DNA of 40,389 bases from a virus: IMG/VR virus record IMGVR_UViG_3300030106_002871, positions 1 through 40,389 of that record. One strand, 5' to 3'. The position numbers and the translations under genes are program-made. The notes beneath the pieces were generated by a model. That model searched no databases. It was not told the DNA's origin and saw nothing but the letters and a program-made list of their open reading frames with translations. Below are positions 9,244 to 18,243 of the stretch, in pieces. Within the stretch, counting starts at the first letter, position 1; the number at the start of each line of letters is the position of its first letter.

Positions 9244-9612
9244 ATGGCAATTAGAGATGTACTTAGTAGTGCTACAAGAGGAGCAATATCTTGGGTGGGA
9301 GATAAATTAGGAGTTCCATCAGGTGTAACAGAAAAAGTAGCTGATTTAGGTGGTAAATTATTTGAAAAAAGTAACACACTAAAAGATTATGGTGATTTTG
9401 ATATAATAGATACTTCAGTTCAACCCCAAAGTTTTGGTGGTAGAATGGGATTTGTTACACCAAGAATGTCTTATGGATCAAGCAGAGGTGCAGGTTCAGG
9501 AATGATGAATCTTAAAACCCAAAATGCTGCTACATTAAATGCTGAATGGGATTATAGATTGAATCAGTATTTTTATAAAAGAAGAATTATAAAACAAAGT
9601 TTAAAAGCATAA
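9244..9612 (+). CDS. Small structural protein, unknown
   Basis: 122 aa with AGGAG upstream. The N-terminal 45 residues are amphipathic helical (TRGAISWVGDKLGVPSG). A Gly/Ser/Met-rich middle follows (GGRMGFVTPRMSYGSS) and a basic tail ends YKRRIIKQSLKA. No family recognised. Lies within the internal-virion-protein cluster and is probably part of the same complex. Confidence 0.55.
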   Translation: MAIRDVLSSATRGAISWVGDKLGVPSGVTEKVADLGGKLFEKSNTLKDYGDFDIIDTSVQPQSFGGRMGFVTPRMSYGSSRGAGSGMMNLKTQNAATLNAEWDYRLNQYFYKRRIIKQSLKA

Positions 9613-9621
9613 GGAGAATAA

Positions 9622-10113
9622 ATGAATAGATTAGGAGAGGGTGCAGGAGATCCATTTGATACACCTATACCAGGTCAAAGTTTAACAGATACACCAGGAA
9701 ACTATCCATGGGAACATCCACCTAAATTTACTAACACTAGTGAAGCTGCCGAGCATCTTTGGGAAAGAATGACTCAACCTGAATTTGCTGAACAAATAAT
9801 AGCTATGCTAGATGCTGGTGTTCCAGTAGAGGCAATAGGTAGGGTTATTTTATTAGGTGGATTTGTAAAAGGAACATTTAATCCTGATGTAGCTTTTATA
9901 ATTGCAGAACCATTAATGAAAATGATTACAACTATAGGTATGGTAGCAGAAGTTCCAAATCTTAATATTTCTATGGATGATATTGGTAACAAAAATGAAA
10001 TAAGATCAGCAGTTCAAGTAAAAGCAACTGTTGAAAAAATTGGTAAAGAAATTAAAGAAGAAATTAAACAAAAAGGTATAATGGCTAAACCAAATAAAGA
10101 GGAGTCTAAATAA
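9622..10113 (+). CDS. Structural-region protein, unknown
   Basis: 163 aa, AAGGAG before the ATG. N-terminal Pro/Gly-rich segment (DTPIPGQSLTDTPGN), a helical middle with a hydrophobic stretch (IGRVILLGGFVKGTF ... FIIAEPLMKMITTIGMV) that could touch membrane, and a Lys/Glu-rich tail. One-base overlap with the next gene (TAATG). Seen commonly next to the large ejection-type proteins of marine podoviruses; function unknown. Confidence 0.55.
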   Translation: MNRLGEGAGDPFDTPIPGQSLTDTPGNYPWEHPPKFTNTSEAAEHLWERMTQPEFAEQIIAMLDAGVPVEAIGRVILLGGFVKGTFNPDVAFIIAEPLMKMITTIGMVAEVPNLNISMDDIGNKNEIRSAVQVKATVEKIGKEIKEEIKQKGIMAKPNKEESK

Positions 10114-11252
10114 TGGCTATAGATTTCGGTAGATTTGCAAGAGGTGTTGCTACTGGTTATTTAACAGAAAAGATAAGAGACACTAGAGCAAAAGATCAAG
10201 CAATAATGAATGATATATTAACTGCTAAAAATCAATACTTTAATGTTGATAAACCACAATTTTTAAAAGAATTAAAAGAACAAGATAGTAATTTTAATTT
10301 AGCTAAAAATGCATTTAATGAACCTATAGCTAATGCATTAGCTGTAAAAGGTCTTTTAACAAATAAATCTCTTACAACAACTGTATTAAATAATTTAAAA
10401 GATAACCCTGCAGCACAAAAAGCAATATTAGCTGATGTAGAGGGAACTTATGATCAAGTAAAAACTGATGCAATTGAAGAATTTAATACTAAAAATCAAG
10501 GTTTAAAAGAATATTTTTCAAAAATACCAGGTGGTTTAGCAACTAATTTATTAGAGGTACAATTACCTGATGCAGGTAAAGATATTGCTGAAACTGGTAT
10601 AAATACAGGGGCAGTTATGGACACTCCAGCAGCTGAACCTGCAAGTGGATTTATGATGGGTGCAAGTAATGTTTATAATATAAATAAACATGGCACTGAA
10701 AGAAGAGAATTTGATACTGATTTTAAAGGAACATTTTCAAATAGAATGACTGGTGCTCCTGAAATAAATGTTGGGACAGATGATCCTAGATATGAATTGC
10801 AACAATTTTTAAAAGAGGGATTTGAAGAGGCAAGGGACAACGGTTATAAACAGGGAATATATCAATATATGACAGATAAATATATAGATACACAATTCAA
10901 AAAACAAGGTATAACAGGATATCCTACTGGATTTGATACACAACCTGAAATAAAAACTAAAGAATCTGATGTAAAAGGGGCAGTGCCTGGTGATGGTGTT
11001 AAGTTTGATACTAGCCAAATAGGTGTAAAAGAAGATGCTAACATTAATATAAAAAGTAAAGTTCCTTTAGAAGGTGGTGGTGTAAGTTCACCATCTATAG
11101 TTATTAATGATTTAAGAGAAATTATAGCTCAAATAAGTAATAGCACAACATTATCAGATGATGAAAAAAGTAAAAGAATAGATGTAGCAAGAGAAAGAGC
11201 TAAACAACAAATTGAAAAAATGGGTATAGACTCTAGTAAATTTAATTTTTAA
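10113..11252 (+). CDS. Putative internal virion/structural protein
   Basis: 379 aa, soluble, helical N-terminal half (residues about 20-150, charged with Asn/Lys) and a more open C-terminal half with many Gly/Asp turns. N-terminus MAIDFGRFARGVATGYLTEKIRD is a short amphipathic segment. No catalytic motif recognised; position between two probable ejection proteins makes the same role likely. Confidence 0.55.
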   Translation: MAIDFGRFARGVATGYLTEKIRDTRAKDQAIMNDILTAKNQYFNVDKPQFLKELKEQDSNFNLAKNAFNEPIANALAVKGLLTNKSLTTTVLNNLKDNPAAQKAILADVEGTYDQVKTDAIEEFNTKNQGLKEYFSKIPGGLATNLLEVQLPDAGKDIAETGINTGAVMDTPAAEPASGFMMGASNVYNINKHGTERREFDTDFKGTFSNRMTGAPEINVGTDDPRYELQQFLKEGFEEARDNGYKQGIYQYMTDKYIDTQFKKQGITGYPTGFDTQPEIKTKESDVKGAVPGDGVKFDTSQIGVKEDANINIKSKVPLEGGGVSSPSIVINDLREIIAQISNSTTLSDDEKSKRIDVARERAKQQIEKMGIDSSKFNF

Positions 11253-11254
11253 TT

Positions 11255-14200
11255 ATGTCTGATAATCTTTTTATTGACCTTTTACCTGAAGAAGAAAGAG
11301 GTCCAGGAAAAAATATTAACAACAATATGTTTAATGATTTACTTCCTGAAAATGATAAAAATAAAATTATAAAAAATGAATTTAAAATTTCTAATGAACC
11401 TGATAAAAAATTTTTATTAAAAGACATAACTTCTAACGATAATATTTTTAGTGATCTTTTACCTGAAAATGAAAAAGTAATTAATAATACAAAATTATTT
11501 TCTGATCCTGATACAGAATTTGGTATAAGTGATGCATTTATATTAGGATTAACTGATACTGTTCGTGGAGTAACTCAATTTGCTGGTGGTGAAAAAGTGT
11601 TTTTTATGGATGAGGATTTAAAAACACAGCAAGCTAGATTAAATAAAGCACTACAAGGTGATGGTGGTGGATTGATAGCCGCAGCATATTTTGGTGGTGC
11701 AATACTAGATCCTGTTACTTGGTTAATACCTGTATTAAGAGGTAGAAGTTTATATAAAATGGCTATGGCTGGAGGTGTTTCAGGAGGTTTAGCTGGAGCA
11801 TTAGGTTATGTAGATGAAAATGGATTATTTAAAACAAGAGCACAGCAAGCTGGTGCAGGTATCATAGGTGGTGCTATATTATCTCCAGCAATAGGTAAAA
11901 CACTTGATGCTTTAAAAGTTAGAAAAATTAACAAACTTTTAGAGGATCAAAAATTTAGTGATGAAGATATAATAAAGCTACCTGATAATTTAAAAAGAAC
12001 CATAGACTTACCTGGTGAAGAAGATATTTTTAAAGGAACTGCAAAACAATTAGCAAAAAGTAGAAAAAAAAGTAAAATAGAAGGTAGAGGAAAAGCACAA
12101 GCTATTGTTAGAGAAAAAATTAAATTAAAAAAAATTGATAGTTTAGATGGTAGACCTGGAAAAGATTCTAATAGAAATTTTATATTAAGGGGACCTAGAG
12201 AATTTTTTAAAACTATTATAGGTAACTACGTTACACCAGTAACAACACCTATATCAAAAGGTTTAAAAACATTAACACAACCTATAGCTGAAGGTGTAGA
12301 TAAATCAAAAGCATTTTATACAAAAAAAGCAAAAGGTGTATATGATGATTATTTTTCTAGAGGACCTCAAGCTGGTGAATTTGGGACTGGTGCGGCAGGA
12401 GCATTATATGGATTTGCACTACCTACAGATGAAAAAATATTTGGAGTAAATGTTCCTGAAAGTGAAGGTGGTATTTTAGAAAGATTTTCTAGGGCAGGTC
12501 TTGGGTTTATGATGGGTTTTGGCGGTGCAAAAATTGCTAAAAAAGTACAAGTTCCTGATATTATTAAACAAAGAAGAGCTAAAGCACTTGGCATGGATGT
12601 AGAAGAAGATTTAAGTGTAGCAAGCTATTTAGCTAAAAATTTTGTAGATGGATTTAAAGTTCCAAAAAAATTAAAAGAGTTAGAAACAGAAGATTTAGAA
12701 GGTCTAAAAAATAAAATAGAATTAAGTTTTTTTAGAATATATCAAGAAGCAAATCAATTAAGCACTAAAGAAAGACAAGTACTATATAACTTATTAGAAG
12801 GAGATATAAAATATAATGTTGTGCCAAAAGATTTAGCTAATATTGCTAAAAAAGCTAGAAAACAAATTACTAAAATAACGAATATGTATATTCAAGCAGG
12901 TTTGATAACAGAAGAAACTGCTTTAAGAAATATAGAAAGATACATAAAAAGATCTTATGGTGGTAAAGAACTCTCTAAAATAGGTTCTGAATTAAGAGCT
13001 AGAGGTGTTTTAGAAACTATAACACCTAATGAATGGATTAATCAATACAGCAAAACTAAGGCATTTAAATTTGATGATGCTGGTAAATTAATTCCTTTAA
13101 AGGGTCACAAAGGTTGGGAATTATTTGGTCAAGTTCAAAAGAAAAAATTTGAAGATCCTATTACAGCAACACCTGATGTAGTTAAAGATTTAATAAAAAC
13201 TGGTAGAGGAGATGAACCTATACTAACTGCTAGGTGGGAATATACAAAACAAGAACGTCTTGGTATGTCTGAGATAGAAGATGGTGCATTTGCTATTATG
13301 GAAACTGGCAGATTAATGTCACAAACTTTACCAAGATACAAATTTTATGCCGATGTAGCTGCACAAACTTTTACGAAAACTGCACCATCAGCTGATGAAA
13401 TAGCTAAACTTGATTTAGTAGAAGTTCCTAAAACTAAAAGAACAGGTACTATACAATTTACTTATGGTGATTTAGCAGGTAAATATATACCAAGAGAAGT
13501 TTACGAAAACATATTTCAAATTAATAAAATTACAGAAGGTCCAACCTTACCTGCATTTAAATTATACAGAGATTTAAATCAAGTTTGGAAAGCTAGTAAA
13601 ACTGCATGGAATCCTACAGTTCATGTAAATAATATGATTAGTAATTTAGTTTTATTAGATTTAGTTGATGGTAGTGCTAGTTTATTACCAGCTGCAGTAA
13701 AAGCATTTAATAATCAAAGCAAAGGTAAATCAGTTAAAATATTAGAAGAGGCAAGTAATCTTGGAGTATTTTCTAGTAACTATGTTAAACAAGAACTAAA
13801 AGGTGGTATACTAGATACTGATAAAATTAAACCTGCACATTATACTTATGATCCAAGTAAAGATACCATAACAAATGCTGTTGGTATGTCAAGTTTTATT
13901 TATAAAGACTTGATTAAAAAAAATAAATTTGGATTACAAAAATTATCTGATTATTATGCACTAGAAGATTCTATATTTAGATTAGCTTTATATATGGATA
14001 GAAGGAAAAAAGGATATAGTAAAGTGCAAGCTGCTCAAGATGCAAGAAAAGGTTTTATAGATTATAATATTCAAGCACCAGGTATAAATGCATTAAGAGC
14101 ATTACCTACTCCTTTTTTAGCTTATACATACAGAGTTATACCTATACTTGCAGAAACAGCTGTAGTTAGACCTTGGAAATTTGCTAAATATGCAGCATTA

Positions 14201-15040
14201 GGTTATATGTTTAATAATGCAGGTGAACTATTAGGTGAAGGTTCTCCTAAAGCAGAACGTGCATTAATGACAGAGGAAGAAAAAGGGAGAATAGGTGGAC
14301 TTCCTTTTCTACCTTTTAAAAATATAAAGTTACCAGTAGATTTTAATATTGATGAAGATAAATCAACATATATTAATTTAACTAGATTTGTTCCAGGTGG
14401 TGATATATTTGATTTAAATTCAGGAACAATACCTCTATTACCACAACCATTACAAGCTAACTTTGGTCTATTTGGAGAGGTTATGGCTCCTATGTTAGGC
14501 TTTGATTTATTTAGAGGTGATGTTATAAAAGGTCAAAACATATCTGAGTTTGAAGATTTTTCTAGTAGAGCAAAATTTGTCGCAAAAAGATTAATACCTA
14601 ATTTTCCTTTTGTTCCAGGATCTTACTCTACAGAAAGAATTGAAAGAGCAAGAAAAGATAAAACACCTTTAAGTAGAGGTGAAAGTGAAATTTTAGCATT
14701 TGCAAATACCATTGGTTTTAAAATAACTCAACCTACAATTAGTAGATTAAAAACTATAAAAACTCTTGAGTTTAGAAGAAAAATTAAAGGACTACAAGAA
14801 AAATTAAGAATTACTTACGGCAAATATGATAGAGGGCAGATATCTTTAGAAAAAAGAAATGATCAAATTTCTGAAATAGATAAACAATATGTAAAAATAA
14901 GAGATAAATTTGCTAAAGATACAAATGTTCCAATAGATTTTCAAAAAGCTGTGCCTTTAAGTGAATTTCCATCTACAATATTAGAGGCAGTTACAGGTGG
15001 AATTAAAGAACAAACAAAAAAACTATTTGATAAAGAGTAA
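11255..15040 (+). CDS. 1261-aa internal virion (ejection)-type protein
   Basis: Largest gene of the window. Residues 5-12, 25-32 and 64-71 are three copies of a hydrophobic-F-x-D-L-L-P-E motif in an Asn/Lys linker. Residues about 140-215 hold Gly/Ala-rich hydrophobic stretches (GGLIAAAYFGGAILDP, AGGVSGGLAGALGYV, AGIIGGAILSPAIG) that could insert in a membrane; a second group lies near 365-425. The remainder is charged and helical. Size, position before the lysis genes and Gly-rich hydrophobic segments fit the large DNA-ejection protein of podoviruses (T7 gp16-like role). I do not see a transglycosylase motif. Role inferred. Confidence 0.65.
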   Translation: MSDNLFIDLLPEEERGPGKNINNNMFNDLLPENDKNKIIKNEFKISNEPDKKFLLKDITSNDNIFSDLLPENEKVINNTKLFSDPDTEFGISDAFILGLTDTVRGVTQFAGGEKVFFMDEDLKTQQARLNKALQGDGGGLIAAAYFGGAILDPVTWLIPVLRGRSLYKMAMAGGVSGGLAGALGYVDENGLFKTRAQQAGAGIIGGAILSPAIGKTLDALKVRKINKLLEDQKFSDEDIIKLPDNLKRTIDLPGEEDIFKGTAKQLAKSRKKSKIEGRGKAQAIVREKIKLKKIDSLDGRPGKDSNRNFILRGPREFFKTIIGNYVTPVTTPISKGLKTLTQPIAEGVDKSKAFYTKKAKGVYDDYFSRGPQAGEFGTGAAGALYGFALPTDEKIFGVNVPESEGGILERFSRAGLGFMMGFGGAKIAKKVQVPDIIKQRRAKALGMDVEEDLSVASYLAKNFVDGFKVPKKLKELETEDLEGLKNKIELSFFRIYQEANQLSTKERQVLYNLLEGDIKYNVVPKDLANIAKKARKQITKITNMYIQAGLITEETALRNIERYIKRSYGGKELSKIGSELRARGVLETITPNEWINQYSKTKAFKFDDAGKLIPLKGHKGWELFGQVQKKKFEDPITATPDVVKDLIKTGRGDEPILTARWEYTKQERLGMSEIEDGAFAIMETGRLMSQTLPRYKFYADVAAQTFTKTAPSADEIAKLDLVEVPKTKRTGTIQFTYGDLAGKYIPREVYENIFQINKITEGPTLPAFKLYRDLNQVWKASKTAWNPTVHVNNMISNLVLLDLVDGSASLLPAAVKAFNNQSKGKSVKILEEASNLGVFSSNYVKQELKGGILDTDKIKPAHYTYDPSKDTITNAVGMSSFIYKDLIKKNKFGLQKLSDYYALEDSIFRLALYMDRRKKGYSKVQAAQDARKGFIDYNIQAPGINALRALPTPFLAYTYRVIPILAETAVVRPWKFAKYAALGYMFNNAGELLGEGSPKAERALMTEEEKGRIGGLPFLPFKNIKLPVDFNIDEDKSTYINLTRFVPGGDIFDLNSGTIPLLPQPLQANFGLFGEVMAPMLGFDLFRGDVIKGQNISEFEDFSSRAKFVAKRLIPNFPFVPGSYSTERIERARKDKTPLSRGESEILAFANTIGFKITQPTISRLKTIKTLEFRRKIKGLQEKLRITYGKYDRGQISLEKRNDQISEIDKQYVKIRDKFAKDTNVPIDFQKAVPLSEFPSTILEAVTGGIKEQTKKLFDKE

Positions 15041-15255
15041 TGGCAAAACAACCAAAAACAACTAGCGAACACCTTATATCCTTATATGGGTATATAACAG
15101 GATTAAAAAGAGAAGTATCTCAAATAAAAAATAATCATCTTAAACACTTACATGATGATGTGGATAAGTTGCATGGAAAAGTAGATACTCTACTTTATGC
15201 AATATTGGGTGGGCTAGGGGCAACAATATTAACATTAATAGGACTATTTGGCTAA
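15040..15255 (+). CDS. XhlA-like holin (haemolysin XhlA type)
   Basis: 71 aa. Residues 1-50 form a soluble coiled coil (SLYGYITGLKREVSQIKNN, HDDVDKLHGKVD). Residues about 52-70 are one C-terminal membrane segment (LLYAILGGLGATILTLIGL). This coiled coil plus single C-terminal helix is the XhlA pattern. It sits directly before the amidase and overlaps it by one base. It would open the inner membrane so that the amidase can reach the wall. Confidence 0.75.
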   Translation: MAKQPKTTSEHLISLYGYITGLKREVSQIKNNHLKHLHDDVDKLHGKVDTLLYAILGGLGATILTLIGLFG

Positions 15256-15683
15256 TGGACAAAAGAGAAAAAACGGATATAATAGTAATACATTGCACAC
15301 AAACTTCAGCAGATATGGATGTTGATGTAGACAAAGTTACAAAATGGCATAAGGATAGAGGTTTTGATACAATCGGATACCACTATTTAATTAAACGAGA
15401 CGGTACACTACAAGTAGGTAGAGATGAAGATGTTGTAGGTGCACATGCTGTCGCAGTTAATGGCACATCAATAGGTGTAGCACTAGCAGGTGGTGGCACT
15501 CCAAATATGGGTTGGGAAAATAATTTTACGCCTATACAATTTGAAACATTAAAAAGTATTATATTAAAATTAAAAGATAAATATAATATAGAAAAAATTA
15601 TAGGTCACTATCAGGTTGATGAGAAAAAAGAATGTCCATCATTTGATGTACCAGGATGGTTAGAAAAAAATGGCTTGGTTTAG
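15255..15683 (+). CDS. N-acetylmuramoyl-L-alanine amidase, T7 lysozyme type (endolysin)
   Basis: 142 aa, close in length and sequence to T7 lysozyme (gp3.5). Zinc ligands His13 (IVIHCT), His118 (IIGHYQ) and Cys127 (KECPSFD) are present, as are the catalytic-site equivalents Tyr42 (GYHYLIKRDG) and Lys125. It cleaves the MurNAc-L-Ala bond of peptidoglycan. No signal peptide, so it depends on the holin. In T7 the homologue also inhibits the phage RNA polymerase; no such polymerase is visible here, so that second role is not expected. Confidence 0.9.
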   Translation: MDKREKTDIIVIHCTQTSADMDVDVDKVTKWHKDRGFDTIGYHYLIKRDGTLQVGRDEDVVGAHAVAVNGTSIGVALAGGGTPNMGWENNFTPIQFETLKSIILKLKDKYNIEKIIGHYQVDEKKECPSFDVPGWLEKNGLV

Positions 15684-16056
15684 TTTAGCTAAGATTGCGA
15701 TCAATGCTGGAACGCACATCTATAAAAAACGTAAAGAAACACAAATGCTAATGGCAGATGCACAAAATATGCATGCTGCTAAGATGGCTCGTGGAGAGAG
15801 TGAGTATCAGGGTAAACTTTTAGAGGCTCGTCAATCAGACTGGAAAGATGAATTTGTATTAGTAATTTTAACAATTCCAATATTGGTGCTTGCATGGGCA
15901 GTTATAAGCGATGACCCTGAAGCAATGAGGAAGGTAGAATTATTTTTTGAATATTTTTCTACATTACCAAGTTGGTTTACCAATCTTTGGATACTTGTTG
16001 TAGCAAGCATTTTTGGTATAAAGGGTACACAGATATTTCGTAACGGAAAAAAATAG
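15670..16056 (+). CDS. Putative holin, 3TM/gene-transfer-agent type
   Basis: 128 aa, overlapping the amidase by 14 nt. Two clear membrane segments lie at about 63-79 (VLVILTIPILVLAWAVI) and 103-118 (WILVVASIFGIKG). The N-terminal part is a weakly hydrophobic helix followed by a charged stretch (SEYQGKLLEARQSDWKDEF). Q-S-x-W-K-D-E-F directly before the first segment is typical of the holin family of gene transfer agents and many marine phages. It probably works with, or instead of, the XhlA-like protein. Confidence 0.65.
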   Translation: MAWFSLAKIAINAGTHIYKKRKETQMLMADAQNMHAAKMARGESEYQGKLLEARQSDWKDEFVLVILTIPILVLAWAVISDDPEAMRKVELFFEYFSTLPSWFTNLWILVVASIFGIKGTQIFRNGKK

Positions 16057-16293
16057 ATGTCCGATAACAGTTTTGAACTGATAAACGAATACAAAGAACA
16101 GGTTCGTATTTTAAAACAAGAGGTGGCTGAGTTACAAGATGCAGGTAAATCTAAAGATGCAGCTAATAAAAGATGTTTACAAAAACTAGAGCATGCTAAT
16201 AAAGACTTAGAGGATGCTCAAGAAAAAATAAAAAAGTTGGAGGAAAAGAATGATAAAGAAAATATTAGAAAAGATAAAAAATCTTTGGGATAG
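16057..16293 (+). CDS. Coiled-coil protein in the lysis region
   Basis: 78 aa, starting at the base after the holin stop. Almost entirely a Lys/Glu/Gln heptad coiled coil (residues about 7-68) with no membrane segment. No family recognised. Its 3' end carries the GGAGG ribosome site of the next micro-gene. It might be a cytoplasmic partner of the holins, but nothing in the sequence proves it. Confidence 0.5.
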   Translation: MSDNSFELINEYKEQVRILKQEVAELQDAGKSKDAANKRCLQKLEHANKDLEDAQEKIKKLEEKNDKENIRKDKKSLG

Positions 16294-16324
16294 ATTTGTT
16301 GCTTGGCTTTTTAGTTGGCAATAA
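16250..16324 (+). CDS. 24-aa amphipathic micropeptide
   Basis: Frame MIKKILEKIKNLWDRFVAW..., ending SWQ. GGAGG lies 6 bases before the ATG, which is stronger than most sites here. The stop shares a base with the next ATG (TAATG). The peptide plots as an amphipathic helix with Lys on one face and Leu/Ile/Trp/Phe on the other. Its position in the lysis block makes membrane action possible. Very short, so coding status rests on the ribosome site and overlaps. Confidence 0.4.
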   Translation: MIKKILEKIKNLWDRFVAWLFSWQ

Positions 16325-16542
16325 TGAAATTATCATTGGTGCTTATTATATGTTCCGCAGTAAATACTACTTGTCTTCCGCCAATGGATACTGGTTTAAA
16401 TTATAATACTTGGTATGATTGTATGATTGGGGGTTCAGAGCAATCTATAGATTTTTTAAAATCATCTGATAAAAATCAAACTAATGAAAATAAACTATTT
16501 ATAAAATTTTCTTGTATAGAAAATATAGAAGAAATTATATGA
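16324..16542 (+). CDS. Small secreted Cys-containing protein, unknown
   Basis: 72 aa. I take the ATG at 16324, which overlaps the previous stop, over a TTG nine bases upstream. The start MKLSLVLIICSAVNTTCLPP resembles a signal peptide. Four Cys (10, 17, 33, 61) and a TWYDCMIGG motif follow. I recall this TWYDC family from marine phages, always unnamed. Likely periplasmic or membrane-attached; function unknown. Confidence 0.6.
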   Translation: MKLSLVLIICSAVNTTCLPPMDTGLNYNTWYDCMIGGSEQSIDFLKSSDKNQTNENKLFIKFSCIENIEEII

Positions 16543-16667
16543 GTTTATGGTTAAAAAAGATAATAGTAAAAGTAAGAATGAGTTATGCTGATCTTAGAGG
16601 ACATCACGGTAAAAAATGGAACTATGAACCTGGAGATTGGTATATGGGAAGAAATAAAAGAAAATGA
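16539..16667 (+). CDS. 42-aa basic microprotein
   Basis: Frame MSLWLKKIIVKVRMSYADLRGHHGKKW..., ending GRNKRK. Start and stop both form ATGA overlaps with the neighbouring genes, which is strong evidence of translation in the same message. Basic, Trp-containing, no membrane segment. No family recognised. Confidence 0.5.
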   Translation: MSLWLKKIIVKVRMSYADLRGHHGKKWNYEPGDWYMGRNKRK

Positions 16668-17065
16668 GTAAGAAACCTTTAAATATATCTGAGGAAGCTG
16701 CTGTGCAAATGCCAATGAAAACAGTTGCTAGTTTAATAACATTAGTTGCAATAGGCACTTGGGCTTTTTTTGGAGTGCAAGAAACTTTAAATCAACACTC
16801 TACTAAAATAGAATTAATGCAAAAAGATTTAGAACATAATACAGAATTTAGAATTAAATATCCTAGAGGTGAATTAGGACAATCAAGTGGAGAGGCTGAG
16901 TTATTTATGCTAGTAGAGCATATGGCAGGATTAATTGAGTCTATGGATGAAGAATTAAAGAATATGAGAAACAATAAAATTAATATTGATTTCTTAAAAG
17001 AACAAGTATCAAAGCTACAATCTGACGTAGAAAAATTAATTAGAAATGGAAATGGAGCACACTGA
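16664..17065 (+). CDS. Membrane-anchored coiled-coil protein (possible inner spanin analogue)
   Basis: 133 aa. One membrane segment at about 20-38 (TVASLITLVAIGTWAFFGV), then a soluble coiled coil (residues about 40-130) with a conserved-looking KYPRGELGQSSGEAELFMLVE segment. N-terminal anchor plus periplasmic coiled coil is the shape of an inner-membrane spanin subunit, and it is in the lysis region, but the family is usually left unnamed in marine phages. Overlaps both neighbours by 1-4 nt. Confidence 0.55.
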   Translation: MSKKPLNISEEAAVQMPMKTVASLITLVAIGTWAFFGVQETLNQHSTKIELMQKDLEHNTEFRIKYPRGELGQSSGEAELFMLVEHMAGLIESMDEELKNMRNNKINIDFLKEQVSKLQSDVEKLIRNGNGAH

Positions 17066-17280
17066 TGATAGAGTTAGTTTTTGCATTATTACTTATACAA
17101 GACCACAAAATTATAGAACATCGTTACCACGAGTCGTTATCAAAATGCCTTAAAGCAAAACGTTATGCTATGAAAGACAAAAGTACAAAAGATAGAGTTG
17201 TATATAAGTGTATTCAATCTAAGGCTAATGTAGAAGTATACATGGGCGAGAAAAAAATATTATCTTTAATAATGGATTAA
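17065..17280 (+). CDS. Small hypothetical protein
   Basis: 71 aa. Hydrophobic start MIELVFALLLI, possibly a weak signal or anchor, then IEHRYHESLSKCLKAKRYAM and VVYKCIQSKANVEVY with two Cys that may pair. One-base overlap with the gene before it (TGATG). Recurrent but unnamed in marine podoviruses. Confidence 0.5.
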   Translation: MIELVFALLLIQDHKIIEHRYHESLSKCLKAKRYAMKDKSTKDRVVYKCIQSKANVEVYMGEKKILSLIMD

Positions 17281-17421
17281 ATGAAAAGAGTTTTTAGAAA
17301 TTTATCTTATTTAAATAATTTTGCAAAAATGTTAAGAGATGCAAGATTTAGGCAACATAGATTAAATAGTAAAAAAATATACAATAGAAAAAAATATAAT
17401 ATAAAAAATATTAAGGATTAA
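17281..17421 (+). CDS. 46-aa basic microprotein
   Basis: Frame MKRVFRNLSYLNNFAKMLRD..., ending NIKNIKD, starting directly after the previous stop. About 17 of 46 residues are Lys/Arg and the C-terminal half is Lys/Asn/Tyr. An AAGGA inside its 3' end serves the next gene. No family recognised. Confidence 0.4.
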   Translation: MKRVFRNLSYLNNFAKMLRDARFRQHRLNSKKIYNRKKYNIKNIKD

Positions 17422-17423
17422 AT

Positions 17424-18092
17424 ATGTATTTAAATGCTAATATACCAGTTATAGAATGTTATGTCCGAGGTAATTATCTAAGAGATCAAAAAGATTCTCA
17501 TGATAAATACTTTGAGTGTGTAGTGTTTGGATTTACTTCTATACCTAAACAAGTACCTTTATTTCATTATATGATGACAGATGGTGGTATATGGTGGAGA
17601 GCACCCATATCTGCATTTTGTAAAAAACCAGGTGTAAAAGAACTACCATTAAACGAATTAATGTTATGGGATTCATTTAGTTATAATGTTAGTGTAACTA
17701 GATTTTATCAATTACAAGGTTGTAAAATGTTATACACTTCTAGAAGAAGAAAAGAAAGAGAAGGTACTTATTTATTTACAATTGATTGGTGTGCTGGTGA
17801 CTATAACGAATTAGATTTTGGATATGCAGAAAAACCTGACCAACATAAATGTGGTCATGTTATAGAATTAGATGACGGTAACTATGCAATTCAACCCAAC
17901 AATAGACTAAGGATTTTTGATCCTTCTATGGCTGCTGACCCTAGCAAACCTCTTATCCATAGATTAGTTAATACTAGAATATGGTCTGTCGAAGATACTT
18001 CTAAATGGATTACTGATGAAGATCAAGAAGGAAGTTATGACTATGAATATAAGGAGATGAAAGATGGCAAAAAAGAAAAGCACAGTAAATAA
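17424..18092 (+). CDS. Conserved hypothetical protein of the late region
   Basis: 222 aa, ribosome site AAGGA. A soluble, Trp/Tyr/Cys-containing alpha-beta protein with MMTDGGIWWRAPISAFCKKPG, LMLWDSFSYNVSVTRF, TIDWCAGDY and HVIELDDGNYAIQPNNRLRIFDPS motifs. I recall this protein from HTVC/HMO-2011-like phages as an unnamed conserved gene. The charged C-terminus (YEYKEMKDGKKEKHSK) overlaps the next gene. Could be a virion or morphogenesis protein; unknown. Confidence 0.6.
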   Translation: MYLNANIPVIECYVRGNYLRDQKDSHDKYFECVVFGFTSIPKQVPLFHYMMTDGGIWWRAPISAFCKKPGVKELPLNELMLWDSFSYNVSVTRFYQLQGCKMLYTSRRRKEREGTYLFTIDWCAGDYNELDFGYAEKPDQHKCGHVIELDDGNYAIQPNNRLRIFDPSMAADPSKPLIHRLVNTRIWSVEDTSKWITDEDQEGSYDYEYKEMKDGKKEKHSK

Positions 18093-18243
18093 AGCAGGTA
18101 ACTATACAAAACCTGGTATGAGAAAACGAATGTTTAATCAAATCATGGCTAGTTCAAAGGGCGGAAAGCCTGGACAATGGTCAGCAAGAAAAGCGCAAAT
18201 GCTGGCTAAAAAATATAAGGCAGCAGGTGGTGGATATAAGTAA
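18064..18243 (+). CDS. 59-aa basic protein with KPGQWSARKAQMLAKKY motif
   Basis: Starts MAKKKSTVNKAGNYTKPGMRK. The 3' half reads SSKGGKPGQWSARKAQMLA, a well-known conserved segment of short basic phage proteins of unknown function. GGAGA lies just upstream inside the previous gene. One-base overlap with the next micro-gene. First of a run of basic proteins; possibly DNA-binding or capsid-associated. Confidence 0.65.
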   Translation: MAKKKSTVNKAGNYTKPGMRKRMFNQIMASSKGGKPGQWSARKAQMLAKKYKAAGGGYK

